Origin: Gemmatimonadota bacterium
GTDB taxonomy: Bacteria > Latescibacterota > UBA2968 > UBA8231
Assembly (NCBI GenBank): GCA_018660835.1
Contig: JABJJN010000024.1
Location: forward strand, 64,501 to 128,500
Direction of reading: 5' to 3'
DNA length: 64,000 nucleotides
Position numbers and translations under genes: made by a program. This document shows, piece by piece, positions 29,136-38,167 of the stretch (positions within the stretch are counted from its first letter, which is position 1; every line of letters begins with the position of its first letter). Below the pieces are notes generated by a model that had not been told where the DNA came from, did no database searches, and was given only the letters and a program-made list of their open reading frames with translations.

Positions 29136-31025
29136 TCAGCGCAGAAGCAGAAGCTTCCTTTGTGCCAGATGAGTGTGTGCTTCGAGAGCTTGTGCTTCGA
29201 GTCGGATCAGATAGATACCAGACGCTACGTGGCGACCACTTGCATCTCGCCCATCCCACTCGGCAAGGTGCGATCCTGCCGCCATGGTGGCATCGATGAG
29301 ATCAGCCACAAGTTGACCCGTCAGGTCATAGACCGATAAGCGAACGGCACCAGCCGCAGGAAGGCGGAAGGGGATGATCGTGCTGCTGTTGAATGGATTC
29401 GGGTGGTTTGGCTCAAGAGTAACATCCGTCGACTGATCGGACAGGGCTACTTCGGCGATATGGGTCTCGATGCCCGACATCGCGTCGACGACGGCCGGCG
29501 TCTCCAGTGCTTTCGCTCTTTGTTCGGGGTCCAGTTGGTCCATGAGGGAGAGCATATCCCTCTGGGAGACATTGCCGGTACCATCGAGATCGTAGCGTGG
29601 ATTGCTGGTCCCGAGGTGGTCCACAAGAATGAGTAGATCGTCGAGATCGACACGCCCATCACTGTCGAAATCAGCCGGGAGACGACCCAGTCGGTACTCG
29701 ATCCGAGCCAGTGATTGTGGTGGAAGATCGTCACCATTCAAGCTGGCCTGGCGTACGTCGATGAAGGTCGTTGCACCAGGTGAACCGATTTCCTCGACAG
29801 ATACTCGCAGCAGATCCACGACCCCGTCCAGCGATTCCACACCAGCAAAGGCAGCTCGAACGACACCCGGTTCATCGAGATTGGTGGCCAGCAGGAAGTC
29901 GTTGCCAAGATTCGCACGACGTACGCGTGTAGCCCGAATCATGGCTGGATCATAATGCAGTTCGACAACACCTGCTCGTAGAGAGTGTAAATCGCTCCCT
30001 TGCAGCAAGAGTCCCGCCCTTGCCGAACCACTGTGATCGGTCACAGGATCCAAGGCAAGTTGTGGCGTGCTCGTTGCCAGTCGTTTGCCAGCACCGGCGA
30101 ATTCCCAGTCACCATTCACATCGCCAAGAAGAATCGCAATGAAATTGCGGAATTCATCCTGAATCAGAGGCCGAAACTGCAGAGCCTCCGGTTCGAACTG
30201 CCAGAAGTCGCCCGCTGGAAAGGAGGTCACTGAGCCGACGAGCAGGCGTAGAATCAGTGCAGCGTCCGTTGTGCCAATGATGCCATTGCCCGAGACGTCT
30301 GCCACACGTTGCCGATCAGGTGACAGTTGGATGTCGCCAACAAGGGCGCGCAGAATGTCCGACGCGTCCAGCGCGTCAATCGCACTCAGGTCTGATGCAT
30401 CACGGCTCAGTGTGACGTCGTAGTCGCCAACCTCCAGGGGGCCCAGAGAATAATTGCCCTCGCTGTCGGTTGCGTCCTCAACATCTCCGACCATACCAGC
30501 AGCAGTGAGCACGACCTCAGGCACAGGTCGCAGATCAGAATAGTAAAGCACCCATCCGAGAATGCTCGCCTCTCTGATTACCGTCACCGAACCGTGAGTC
30601 CTGGTTGCGGTTTGATCGCCCTCGTCGAGGACAACCGATGCGATCGTGAGAGGTGTGACCGAACCGGGCGCACCAATCACGCGAATGGTTAACTCTAGAA
30701 CGGACACTGTAGCCAAGGATGTGATCTCATCGGCACCCGCCATGGCGACTGTGATTCTACCAGCGGACGTGGTGCTTTGCAGCGAGAAATCCTGCGTGAG
30801 TGCGCCTGTCGCCACGTCGAGAATCTGGATCACACTCGGATCGTAGAGAATTGACACGACGAGTCCTGAGACCTCGTCCGCAAAGGTACCATTGAGCAGG
30901 ATAACACGCTCTTCACCCGGACGGGCGGTGACGTCATCAAATGTTAGCTGGTTCCCCAGCTGACCTGCTACCGGTTGCGCGACAAGCAACAAGCTGAGCA
31001 GGAGTGCCGCGCGCGTAAAACGCAT
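29136..31025 (-). CDS. Secreted cohesin/dockerin protein with FlgD-type C-terminal domain
   Basis: The 629-residue protein has a signal peptide (ALLLSLLLVAQPVAG, cleavage near residue 21). A cohesin-like domain follows (about 25-150, VSILYDPSVIQILDV). Next come a carboxypeptidase-regulatory-like fold (about 155-205, DATDSEGNYSLGPLEVGDYDV) and a dockerin-like pair (DALDASDILRALVG and ADVSGNGIIGTTDAALILRLLVG, about 212-265). A second cohesin-like domain (about 315-430), a second EF-hand/dockerin pair (DFDSDGRVDLDDLLILVDHL and YDLDGTGNVSQRDMLSLMDQ, about 445-500) and an NHPNPFN FlgD-like tail (about 540-629) complete it. It is a paralogue in architecture of the 26391 gene and lies directly upstream of it. 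A surface scaffold or adhesin role is inferred. Confidence 0.75.
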   Translation of the reverse strand: MRFTRAALLLSLLLVAQPVAGQLGNQLTFDDVTARPGEERVILLNGTFADEVSGLVVSILYDPSVIQILDVATGALTQDFSLQSTTSAGRITVAMAGADEITSLATVSVLELTIRVIGAPGSVTPLTIASVVLDEGDQTATRTHGSVTVIREASILGWVLYYSDLRPVPEVVLTAAGMVGDVEDATDSEGNYSLGPLEVGDYDVTLSRDASDLSAIDALDASDILRALVGDIQLSPDRQRVADVSGNGIIGTTDAALILRLLVGSVTSFPAGDFWQFEPEALQFRPLIQDEFRNFIAILLGDVNGDWEFAGAGKRLATSTPQLALDPVTDHSGSARAGLLLQGSDLHSLRAGVVELHYDPAMIRATRVRRANLGNDFLLATNLDEPGVVRAAFAGVESLDGVVDLLRVSVEEIGSPGATTFIDVRQASLNGDDLPPQSLARIEYRLGRLPADFDSDGRVDLDDLLILVDHLGTSNPRYDLDGTGNVSQRDMLSLMDQLDPEQRAKALETPAVVDAMSGIETHIAEVALSDQSTDVTLEPNHPNPFNSSTIIPFRLPAAGAVRLSVYDLTGQLVADLIDATMAAGSHLAEWDGRDASGRHVASGIYLIRLEAQALEAHTHLAQRKLLLLR

Positions 31026-31157
31026 TCGGCCTCCAAAATTAGGCGTAAGGTTGTCGGACGTGGAGAGGCAGGGTGTTCACCGCTGGTGGGGGCCAGCCAA
31101 CCCATGGATAGCAACAACCGCTCAAAACCGCAATCGCGAATTTTCTGAAGCAAAAAA

Positions 31158-31193
31158 AACCGAGTCTGCCACCTGATGGTGGCAGACCCGGTT
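31158..31193 (-). terminator. Intrinsic terminator of hsp20
   Basis: A 16-bp stem with one mismatch (AACCGAGTCTGCCACC with GGTGGCAGACCCGGTT) and loop TGAT precedes eight T on the minus strand, about 30 bases after the hsp20 stop. Confidence 0.9.
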
Positions 31194-31219
31194 CGCGCGG
31201 ACCGTGATGATGCTTGACG

Positions 31220-31660
31220 TCAGTTCACGTTGATCTCGATCTGCTTCGGTTTGGCCTCTTCCGCCTTGGGAACAACGACCTTCAGAACCCCGTCGCTGTA
31301 CGCAGCAGTGATCTTCTCAGCATTCACGGTTTTTGGCAGATCAAAGGACCGACTGAAGGATCCATAGACACGCTCCACGCGGGGCGTTGTCTCCTTCTCT
31401 GCGCGCGTCTCCTGTTTCTTTTCACCCTTCAGGGTGAGCCGATTGTCGACGACACCTACGTGAACATCTGCTTTCCCCACGCCAGGTAACTCTGCCGTGA
31501 GCGTGTAGTCATCTGCAGACTCCGAAATGTCGACAACAGGACTCCAGTTACGAGGCGCCGATTCTGCCACCTGATTGCCGGGCCAGAAATTGTCGAAGAA
31601 GTGGTCGAAGTCGGCTCGTGCGTTGCTGATCTGCGTCGGCTGCCAACGGATAAGTGCCAT
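31220..31660 (-). CDS. Small heat shock protein (Hsp20/alpha-crystallin)
   Basis: The 146-residue protein has a short N-terminal arm with FDHFFDNFWPG and a complete alpha-crystallin domain (about 38-132: SPVVDISESADDYTLTAELPG, then RVYGSFSRSFDLP and AYSDGVLKVVVPK). A C-terminal tail IEINVN replaces the IxI/V anchoring motif. It is an ATP-independent holdase that keeps denatured proteins soluble. A clean terminator follows. The upstream region carries a near-consensus sigma-54 promoter and a palindrome, so expression is probably activator-dependent rather than under a sigma-32 promoter. Confidence 0.95.
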   Translation of the reverse strand: MALIRWQPTQISNARADFDHFFDNFWPGNQVAESAPRNWSPVVDISESADDYTLTAELPGVGKADVHVGVVDNRLTLKGEKKQETRAEKETTPRVERVYGSFSRSFDLPKTVNAEKITAAYSDGVLKVVVPKAEEAKPKQIEINVN

Positions 31661-31719
31661 GTGACTGTCTCCTGTTTGTGCCGGCTCATCGCCGGGCGGG
31701 TTGAATTCGACAGCCCTCT

Positions 31720-31735
31720 TGCAAGGGACGTGCCA
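31720..31735 (-). promoter_or_regulatory. Sigma-54 (-24/-12) promoter of hsp20
   Basis: The minus strand reads TGGCACGTCCCTTGCA, matching the sigma-54 consensus TGGCACG-N4-TTGCW with correct spacing of the GG and GC elements. The expected transcript start is near 31708, giving a leader of about 48 bases before the hsp20 ATG at 31660, which has an AGGAG SD. Confidence 0.7.
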
Positions 31736-31778
31736 ATTCCACTCTCAGGGAATTCAACTGTCGGAGCACTGGCAGATC

Positions 31779-31793
31779 GTGCCTAAATGGCAC
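31779..31793. promoter_or_regulatory. Palindrome upstream of the sigma-54 promoter
   Basis: GTGCC-TAAAT-GGCAC is a perfect 5-bp inverted repeat about 45-60 bases upstream of the -24 element of hsp20, where an activator site could be. It also lies just downstream of the CNNM gene region of the opposite side. Function is a guess. Confidence 0.3.
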
Positions 31794-31856
31794 AAATAGG
31801 TCGGTTTGGCGTTGACGACTTTCAATACTTGACGCACGAAGTGTCATATCGGCAGC

Positions 31857-32909
31857 TCATGAGTTTGACTCTTCTTGATTCTGCCCAGATTGCAGAAGTT
31901 GGCGTCGGCGGTGAGCGAGCTCTCGCATATCAACGGCCGGATCGAATTCGTCAACGATTTCAGTGCCGAGAATCTCCTCCAGGACATCTTCGAGGGTGAC
32001 CAGGCCCGCCAGACCGCCGTATTCATCGATGACCATCATCAGGTGTTGTCCCGTCTCCTGGAAACGACGTAGAAGTCGGTCGACACTGAGTGAGTCTGCG
32101 ACGAAATCGACGGGGCGCATCATCTCATCCAGCCGCCGTTCCCACTGATCCTGGGCCATCGCTGTGAGCACGTCACGGCGATGGACCATACCGATCACAT
32201 CATCGGCGTCTTTGTCAGAGACGGGAACACGGGAGTGATCGAAGGTTTCCTTCATCTCCCGCACCTGATTCACCGTCAGTCCTGCATTGAGCGAGAAGAC
32301 GACGGTACGAGGTGTCATGATATCCCGCGCCATCTTGCCTTCCAGAGACAGGATGTTCTCGATGACCTGCGCCTGACCTGCATTCAATGCACCGGACTTG
32401 AGACCCAACCTGGCCATCACAAGGATTTCCTCGTCGGACACGTCCGATGCTTCTCTGCCACGTGCCATCAATTGCGTTACGCTACCCGTCAGCCAGATCA
32501 ATGGCTTGAAGACCCAGATCATCACCAGCAGCGGCCGAGCGATCACCGTCGACAGGGTGCGGCTATAAATCACACCCGCCGTCTTGGGGATCACTTCCGA
32601 GAACATGAGAATGGCAAGGGTGAAAGCGACGGAGAAATATGCGAAACTGTCGCGGCCCCAGACCGATGCTGCCGCAGCACCGGCCACAGCTGCACCTGCT
32701 GTGTTGGCAATTGTGTTCAGGGAAAGAATCGCGGCGATGGGTTCATCGACATTGGCACGCATGCGGCGCATGATGCGGCCTGGAATACTACCTGATTCGG
32801 CCAGATTCTCGATGTGCGCCAACGGCACAGAATACAGAACCGCTTCGAACAGAGAGCACATGGCCGATATAGAGACGGCTGCCCCTACGGCCAGGGCTAA
32901 CTCCATCAT
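31857..32909 (-). CDS. CNNM/CBS-domain membrane protein (CorB/hemolysin C family)
   Basis: The 350-residue protein has a CNNM (DUF21) transmembrane domain (about 1-165, four hydrophobic segments, with SLNTIANTAGAAVAGA and FSEVIPKTAGV signatures) and a CBS pair (about 195-320: MTPRTVVFSLNAGLTVNQV then SRVPVSDKDADDVIGMVHRRD, and a second copy with MMVIDEYGGLAGLVTLEDVLEEILG). It stops without the C-terminal CorC/HlyC transporter-associated domain. Family members are implicated in magnesium or cobalt export. It starts 107 bases after the YtcJ-type gene on the same strand. It is not a hemolysin despite the historic name. Confidence 0.85.
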   Translation of the reverse strand: MMELALAVGAAVSISAMCSLFEAVLYSVPLAHIENLAESGSIPGRIMRRMRANVDEPIAAILSLNTIANTAGAAVAGAAAASVWGRDSFAYFSVAFTLAILMFSEVIPKTAGVIYSRTLSTVIARPLLVMIWVFKPLIWLTGSVTQLMARGREASDVSDEEILVMARLGLKSGALNAGQAQVIENILSLEGKMARDIMTPRTVVFSLNAGLTVNQVREMKETFDHSRVPVSDKDADDVIGMVHRRDVLTAMAQDQWERRLDEMMRPVDFVADSLSVDRLLRRFQETGQHLMMVIDEYGGLAGLVTLEDVLEEILGTEIVDEFDPAVDMRELAHRRRQLLQSGQNQEESNS

Positions 32910-33016
32910 GATCGCGATGTCCTTTTCCTCGGAGACACAGATGGTGCAACTACCGAGAGGTAGTCACTCAGGCCAAGTATCGAGTCTGATCAAGCATACC
33001 GGCAACCAGAGAATTC

Positions 33017-34696
33017 TCAGACAGTGTCAGTTGCTGGCAGGTCCGGGAACCCATCAGCAGCTGAATTCCGGTATACCCATTGGCCCCCGACCATCGTCGC
33101 CGCCACACCGATCTGCGCAATCTCCATAGACTCGGCCGTGTGTGGATCCTGTTCCAGCACCACGAGATCTGCAAGAAATCCTGGGGCCAGTCTGCCGAGA
33201 CGATTGCCCACACCGCCGGCGCGTGCAGCGCCGGCCGTGTAGGCGCAGATGGCGGCCTCTACGGAGAGTTTCTCTTGTGGCTGCCATCCCTCGACGCCGG
33301 GTTCACCATCTTCGCGTCGTCGCGTGACGGCGGCGTGGATTCCGGGAAGAGGTGCAATTGTCTCCACCGGTGCATCCGAGCCGAAGGCCAGTGTCGCGCC
33401 AGAATCGGCGACACGTCTGAAAGCATAGGCCAGAGGTGCCCGCTGTGGCCCCCAGAATCGGTCGACCATATACATATCACTCGTCGCATGAATCGGCTGC
33501 ATGGAGGCGATGACATCGAGGCTTGCGAGGCGACTGATATCAGCGGCATCGATGATTTGTACATGCTCGATCCGGTGTCGCAGGGCAGTGACACGTTCCG
33601 CACGTTCATGCCGACGCAGTTGCTCGACAACATCCAGCGTCTCACGAATCGCCCGATCACCAATGGCGTGCACGAAACTCGCCAACCTTGCACTGGCGGC
33701 GCGACGCATCGCGCTTACTAACTGCTCGGGTTCGATCAGTGACATACCATGATTGCTGGGGTCGTTCTCATAAGGTGCCAGCATCCACGCCGTCTGCGGG
33801 CCCAGGGCACCGTCGGTGAAGATCTTCACACCACCAATCCAGAGATGCTCATCGCCGAACCCGGACGTGAGGCCACAGCCAATCGCCTCGTCGAGATGCC
33901 CGAGGGGGATCGTCTTGCAAACACGGAGCCGAAGTTGATCTTCAGCACGCAATTGCTGCCAGGCGCGCAGCGAGCGAATGCCATCCATGTCGTGCACACC
34001 CGTGATGCCCAGGCCATGAGCTCTTGTCATGCCGACGCGCATGGCGTCAGCTACGTCGGTGACGGTGACCTGGGGCAGATGTGATCCGACCAGGTCAGAG
34101 GCTCCTTCGAGGAACACACCCGTCGGCCGTCCTGTGGCATCGCGCACAATCGCACCATCGGCCGGATCTACTGTCGAGGCCGAGACGTCGGCTAGCTGCA
34201 GGGCCCGAGAGTTTGCCCAGCTTGCGTGGCCACTTTTGGCGGTCAGGAAGACGGGATGATCCGGTGCCACCCTGTCCAGAAGGTCTCGCGTCGGCAGATC
34301 ACCTGCACCCCAGGCATTGTGATTCCAGCCATGGCCACGGATCCAGGACCCCTTGGGTGAAGTCTGAGCTTGCTGCGCGACCAGGGCCAGCACCTGGTCG
34401 CAGGATGGTTGGTCCGCATCGATTCTCTGCAGACCGAGGGAAAACCACTCGAAGTGCATGTGGGCATCGGTCAGGCCTGGCAACACGCAGCACCCACCCA
34501 GGTCGATGCGGTGTGAGGGTACTGCATGCTGCAACAACTCGTCGCCGCCAACGGCCAGCACGCGCCCATCCCTGATGCAGATCGAGGTGGCGGTAGGTTG
34601 GCTGGGAGACTGGGTATAGATCCGAGCGTTGTAGAGGACCCATTCAGGAGCGGACAAAACCAATTCTTTCCATGACTGAAGAGGAAGCTCGACCAA
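33017..34696 (-). CDS. YtcJ-like amidohydrolase (metal-dependent hydrolase)
   Basis: The 559-residue protein belongs to the amidohydrolase_3/YtcJ family. An N-terminal beta domain has VLYNARIYTQ. The metal motif is DAHMHF (about residue 76), followed by FTDGALGPQTAW (about 298), the histidines in SFVHAIGDRAI (about 345) and HRIEHVQI (about 375), and the catalytic aspartate in FGSDAPVET (about 445). A closing beta segment has LGRLAPGFLADLVVL. It hydrolyses an unknown amide or ester bond. No signal peptide is seen, so it is cytoplasmic. It is divergent from the TIM-barrel gene at 34778. Confidence 0.85.
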   Translation of the reverse strand: MVELPLQSWKELVLSAPEWVLYNARIYTQSPSQPTATSICIRDGRVLAVGGDELLQHAVPSHRIDLGGCCVLPGLTDAHMHFEWFSLGLQRIDADQPSCDQVLALVAQQAQTSPKGSWIRGHGWNHNAWGAGDLPTRDLLDRVAPDHPVFLTAKSGHASWANSRALQLADVSASTVDPADGAIVRDATGRPTGVFLEGASDLVGSHLPQVTVTDVADAMRVGMTRAHGLGITGVHDMDGIRSLRAWQQLRAEDQLRLRVCKTIPLGHLDEAIGCGLTSGFGDEHLWIGGVKIFTDGALGPQTAWMLAPYENDPSNHGMSLIEPEQLVSAMRRAASARLASFVHAIGDRAIRETLDVVEQLRRHERAERVTALRHRIEHVQIIDAADISRLASLDVIASMQPIHATSDMYMVDRFWGPQRAPLAYAFRRVADSGATLAFGSDAPVETIAPLPGIHAAVTRRREDGEPGVEGWQPQEKLSVEAAICAYTAGAARAGGVGNRLGRLAPGFLADLVVLEQDPHTAESMEIAQIGVAATMVGGQWVYRNSAADGFPDLPATDTV

Positions 34697-34777
34697 GCGC
34701 TCTATATTAGGGGAACTCTATCCAGCCAGTCACTTGCCCTGACATTCACTTGCCCCAACCAACCTGCTGAGGATACC

Positions 34778-35614
34778 GTGAGAGTCGCCGTTTTTTTGGA
34801 CGAGATCAATCGCAAGGACACGGCACAATCCCTTGAACTTGCTCAATCGTGGGGAATTGAAGCTGTGGAAATTCGATCTCTGCCCAGTGGTCGTTTTCCC
34901 CGTGCTGCCGACGCAGAGATCGAAGAGCTGCAACGACAGATCGAGGGGGCCGGTTTGCTGGTCTCCGGCGTTTCACCGGGGTTGCTGAAGACGCCTGTCA
35001 CGGATCCCGATGTGATGCAGAATCTGGATCAGTGGTTGCCGCGAGCATGTGAATGGGCACTGCGCCTGGGGACCACCGGTGTCTCCTGTTTTGGCTTTCG
35101 TCGCGACGGCCATGATCCCGCGACGGCCCCCGAGGAGCCACCGGCGCAGGTCATCGACTATCTCGGAACCATGTTGCGAATGACAACCGCCGCAGGATGT
35201 CGCCTTGTGCTGGAGAACGAAGCCGGCTGCTGGGGAGGGACCGGCATGGAGGCGGCGCAACTCATCGAGCAAGTACCGGGACTGCAACTTTGCTGGGATC
35301 CTGGAAATGCTGCACGTGCAGGAGCGACGTCACCCTATCCGGATGAATACGACGCGATACGGGATCTGGTCACCCATGTTCATCTGAAAAACTTCAGTGT
35401 CGACGAACAGCGGTGGTCGGTGATGGATGAAGGGCCCGTCGATTGGCCCGGACAGATCGCGGCGCTGAAAGAGGATGGCTACGATGGCTATCTCGTGCTC
35501 GAGACACACACGGAGATTCTGCCACAGGGAATCGACGATTCGGGTGACATGGTGCCCCTGGCCTTCAATGCCCACCACAACCTGACCTATCTGCGCCAAC
35601 TACTGAGTCGCTGA
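34778..35614 (+). CDS. Sugar phosphate isomerase/epimerase (xylose isomerase-like TIM barrel)
   Basis: The 278-residue protein is a TIM barrel with the standard metal residues: Glu in LVLENEAG (about residue 148), Asp/His in LCWDPGNAARAG (about 172), HVHLKNF with the H-x-K pair (about 202) and Glu in LVLETHTE (about 248). This set is intact, unlike that of the isomerase at 23794. It starts with GTG. Its stop overlaps the flippase ATG by one base (TGATG), so the two genes are translationally coupled. The substrate is unknown. A role in supplying a sugar for a surface glycan is possible but speculative. Confidence 0.8.
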   Translation: MRVAVFLDEINRKDTAQSLELAQSWGIEAVEIRSLPSGRFPRAADAEIEELQRQIEGAGLLVSGVSPGLLKTPVTDPDVMQNLDQWLPRACEWALRLGTTGVSCFGFRRDGHDPATAPEEPPAQVIDYLGTMLRMTTAAGCRLVLENEAGCWGGTGMEAAQLIEQVPGLQLCWDPGNAARAGATSPYPDEYDAIRDLVTHVHLKNFSVDEQRWSVMDEGPVDWPGQIAALKEDGYDGYLVLETHTEILPQGIDDSGDMVPLAFNAHHNLTYLRQLLSR

Positions 35615-37053
35615 TGGCGTCCGAGTCACTGGCGACACGCACAATTCGGGGCACGCTGTGGACGGGTAGTGCCTTCGCGCTGCAGATCCTGACAACCCTC
35701 GTGTTCTATCGTGTTCTGGCGATCGATGACATGGGATTGTTCGAGTGGTCCCTCTTCATTGTGATGCTTCTGGCCTTGCTGTGTGACCTGGGCCTCGGCA
35801 GCGCCCTGGTGCAGAAACGCGAGGCCGGTGACAGCCATTTCAATGCCGCTTTCTGGGTCTGTCTGGTCGTTGGCGCCGCCGTCACGGCCGCCGTGCAGTG
35901 GAATATTGATGCCATCTGTGGACTCGTCGCCGGGCAGGACGCGAGCCAGATGGCACCTATCCTTGCGGGGATGATGTGGATCGTCCCCTTCGCTGCGATT
36001 TCTGGCATCTTCCGCGCCAAACTTCAGCGCGACCTACTCTGGCGATCGATGGCAGGTGCAGAGATCGCGTCGTCCGTTGCCCATGCGGCAAGTGCCTTTG
36101 GCCTGCTGGCCCTGGACTTTGGCATCCTCAGTGCTGTGTACAGCGCTGTGGTCCGGGAGGCGGTGCTCTTGATCGGGCTAGCCCTGACCGGTAGATGGCT
36201 GCCGGGGGTGGCCGTCAGTAGGGAGTCACTGAAATTGATTCTTGGATTTGGCCTTAATCTGACGGGCTCTCGCTGCATCAACTATGTGAATTCCAATCTT
36301 GCCCGGATCGTCATTTACGGTGCACTGGGGCCAGCCGCCCTCGCCTACTACAGCTTCGCCTACCGGCTAACACTCATGCCCCTCGTGCGCATCTCCACGA
36401 TCATCACGCGGGTCTTTTTTCCAACGTTCTCCGCCATTCAACAGGACGATGCTCTCCTACGGCGCGTCTATGTAAAATCGACACAGGCTGTGGCACTGGC
36501 CTATTGGCCAGCGCTGATGGCGGTTATCGTTTTTGCGCCGCAAATCCTTGCCTTTGTCTTCGACGACCCATCCCAGGCATTGTGGCCCATGCGACTTCTG
36601 GCGCTCGCCACCCTGGTAAAGGCCGTCGGCGCCTCTGTGGGTTCGATTTTCCTGGCCAAGGGTCGGGCAAGTTGGGCCCTGTACTGGTCGGCTTTCAGCA
36701 TCATCGTCTTGGTTCCGTCTCTGTACCTCGTCATCGATCCCTGGGGTCTTATCGGCGTCTGTAGTGTGATCGCGGCGACGTCCGTGTTGTTTCTGGGTCT
36801 GTCGCAGCATCTGGCCAATCGTCTGATCCACCTTCCCTACGTGACCTATCTAGCATCCCTGTCGCGACCTCTGCTACTTGCAGGTTGGGTCGGCGGGCTC
36901 AGTTGGGTGGGCAGCCTGTGGTTGCCCGAAGCCCTTTGGCCTGCCGCCGGCATCAGCGCCACCATCGTCCTGATCGCGGGTCTAAGTGGATTGCGTCTGT
37001 GCGCCTGGGATCTGTGCCTTGAGATGTGGAGGAGCGCGCGGGGCCAGAGTTGA
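35614..37053 (+). CDS. Polysaccharide/lipid flippase (MOP superfamily, Wzx/MviN-like)
   Basis: The 479-residue protein has 12-14 hydrophobic segments and the N-terminal pattern of Polysacc_synt exporters ([36 protein letters not shown], read in parts, then a [15 protein letters not shown] loop). This is typical of WzxC/lipopolysaccharide-flippase proteins that move undecaprenyl-linked glycan units across the inner membrane. The start overlaps the preceding isomerase stop by one base. It is followed 112 bases later by pdxS. No glycosyltransferases adjoin it here, but GT2 and YfhO-like genes lie elsewhere in the window. Confidence 0.85.
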   Translation: MASESLATRTIRGTLWTGSAFALQILTTLVFYRVLAIDDMGLFEWSLFIVMLLALLCDLGLGSALVQKREAGDSHFNAAFWVCLVVGAAVTAAVQWNIDAICGLVAGQDASQMAPILAGMMWIVPFAAISGIFRAKLQRDLLWRSMAGAEIASSVAHAASAFGLLALDFGILSAVYSAVVREAVLLIGLALTGRWLPGVAVSRESLKLILGFGLNLTGSRCINYVNSNLARIVIYGALGPAALAYYSFAYRLTLMPLVRISTIITRVFFPTFSAIQQDDALLRRVYVKSTQAVALAYWPALMAVIVFAPQILAFVFDDPSQALWPMRLLALATLVKAVGASVGSIFLAKGRASWALYWSAFSIIVLVPSLYLVIDPWGLIGVCSVIAATSVLFLGLSQHLANRLIHLPYVTYLASLSRPLLLAGWVGGLSWVGSLWLPEALWPAAGISATIVLIAGLSGLRLCAWDLCLEMWRSARGQS

Positions 37054-37165
37054 TCTGAGCCTTTGCGGGTGTCTTCGACGACCCGTAGATTCTCAGACCG
37101 TAGGAGACCTGAGCGACCAGCTTTCCTGCACGAACTTTCTCCCGAGTCGCAGGAGTAGGCAGACA

Positions 37166-38074
37166 ATGGAAGCGCAGCAGGGCAACGGCCATCCCGAAAC
37201 CGGCACCCTCCGCCTCAAAACAGGCCTGGCGGAAATGTTGAAAGGTGGCGTCATCATGGACGTTACCAATGCCGACCAGGCGAAAATCGCCGAAGACGCG
37301 GGCGCGACATCGGTCATGGCCCTTGAGCGCGTCCCCTCCGATATCCGCAAGGACGGAGGCGTCGCACGCATGTCGAGTGTCGCCACGATTCGCCAGATCA
37401 TGGAGTGTGTAACGATTCCTGTGATGGCGAAAGTCCGGATCGGTCACTTCGCCGAGGCGCAGATCCTGCAGGCTCTTGGTGTCGACTACATCGACGAGAG
37501 TGAAGTCCTCACGCCCGCAGATGAAGCCTTTCACGTGGACAAGTTCGCCTTCCAGGTGCCCTTCGTATGCGGCGCTCGTAATCTTGGCGAAGCCCTACGT
37601 CGTATCGGCGAAGGTGCTTGCATGATCCGCACCAAAGGCGAGGCTGGCTCAGGCAACATTGTCGAAGCGGTTCGACACATGCGCACTGTCAACGATGAGA
37701 TGCGGCGTCTGCAGACATTAGGACCCGATCAGCTGATGACGGCCTGTCGCGATCTTGGTGCGCCCTATGAACTGGTGCGGATGATCGCTGAGGCAGGCAA
37801 ATTGCCGGTGCCGAATTTCGCCGCCGGTGGCATTGCCACACCAGCCGATGCGTCGCTGATGATGCAGTTGGGTGCTGAGGCGGTCTTCGTTGGCTCAGGA
37901 ATCTTCAAATCCAGCGATCCACCCTTGCGCGCCAAGGCCATCGTCGAGGCGACAACCCACTATATGGACCCGGATATTCTGGTTCGCGTCTCCGAGCAGT
38001 TGGGTGAGGCAATGCAGGGCATTGAGATGGGTACCCTTGAAGAGGGCCAGCTGCTGCAAACCCGCGGTTGGTAG
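37166..38074 (+). CDS. pdxS: Pyridoxal 5'-phosphate synthase, synthase subunit
   Basis: The 302-residue protein is a full-length PdxS (SOR/SNZ). It has [34 protein letters not shown], the catalytic lysine region MAKVRIGHF (about residue 89), [12 protein letters not shown] and [12 protein letters not shown] with the second lysine (about 157). It condenses ribose 5-phosphate, glyceraldehyde 3-phosphate and ammonia to PLP and assembles as a dodecamer with PdxT. The ATG at 37166 has GGAG 10 bases upstream and gives the family length; a start at 36986 would overlap the flippase and is rejected. pdxT follows after a strong hairpin. Confidence 0.97.
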   Translation: MEAQQGNGHPETGTLRLKTGLAEMLKGGVIMDVTNADQAKIAEDAGATSVMALERVPSDIRKDGGVARMSSVATIRQIMECVTIPVMAKVRIGHFAEAQILQALGVDYIDESEVLTPADEAFHVDKFAFQVPFVCGARNLGEALRRIGEGACMIRTKGEAGSGNIVEAVRHMRTVNDEMRRLQTLGPDQLMTACRDLGAPYELVRMIAEAGKLPVPNFAAGGIATPADASLMMQLGAEAVFVGSGIFKSSDPPLRAKAIVEATTHYMDPDILVRVSEQLGEAMQGIEMGTLEEGQLLQTRGW

Positions 38075-38123
38075 CGTAGGACTTGGACGTACTAGCTATC
38101 GTCCGCTAGCACTTTTGTTTGGG

Positions 38124-38155
38124 AGGAGACGTCCGTTTGGGACGTCTCCTTTCTT
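38124..38155 (+). terminator. Hairpin between pdxS and pdxT (terminator or attenuator)
   Basis: AGGAGACGTCC and GGACGTCTCCT form a perfect 11-bp stem with loop GTTTG, followed by TTCTTATT. It sits inside the 93-base pdxS-pdxT gap, 13 bases before the pdxT ATG, so it could stop most transcripts after pdxS or restrict pdxT translation. Confidence 0.6.
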
Positions 38156-38167
38156 ATTGGGGAAACG

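Noticed and set aside
36986..37165. N-terminal extension of pdxS
   Set aside because: The longer start would overlap the flippase gene and add 60 residues with no PdxS similarity.
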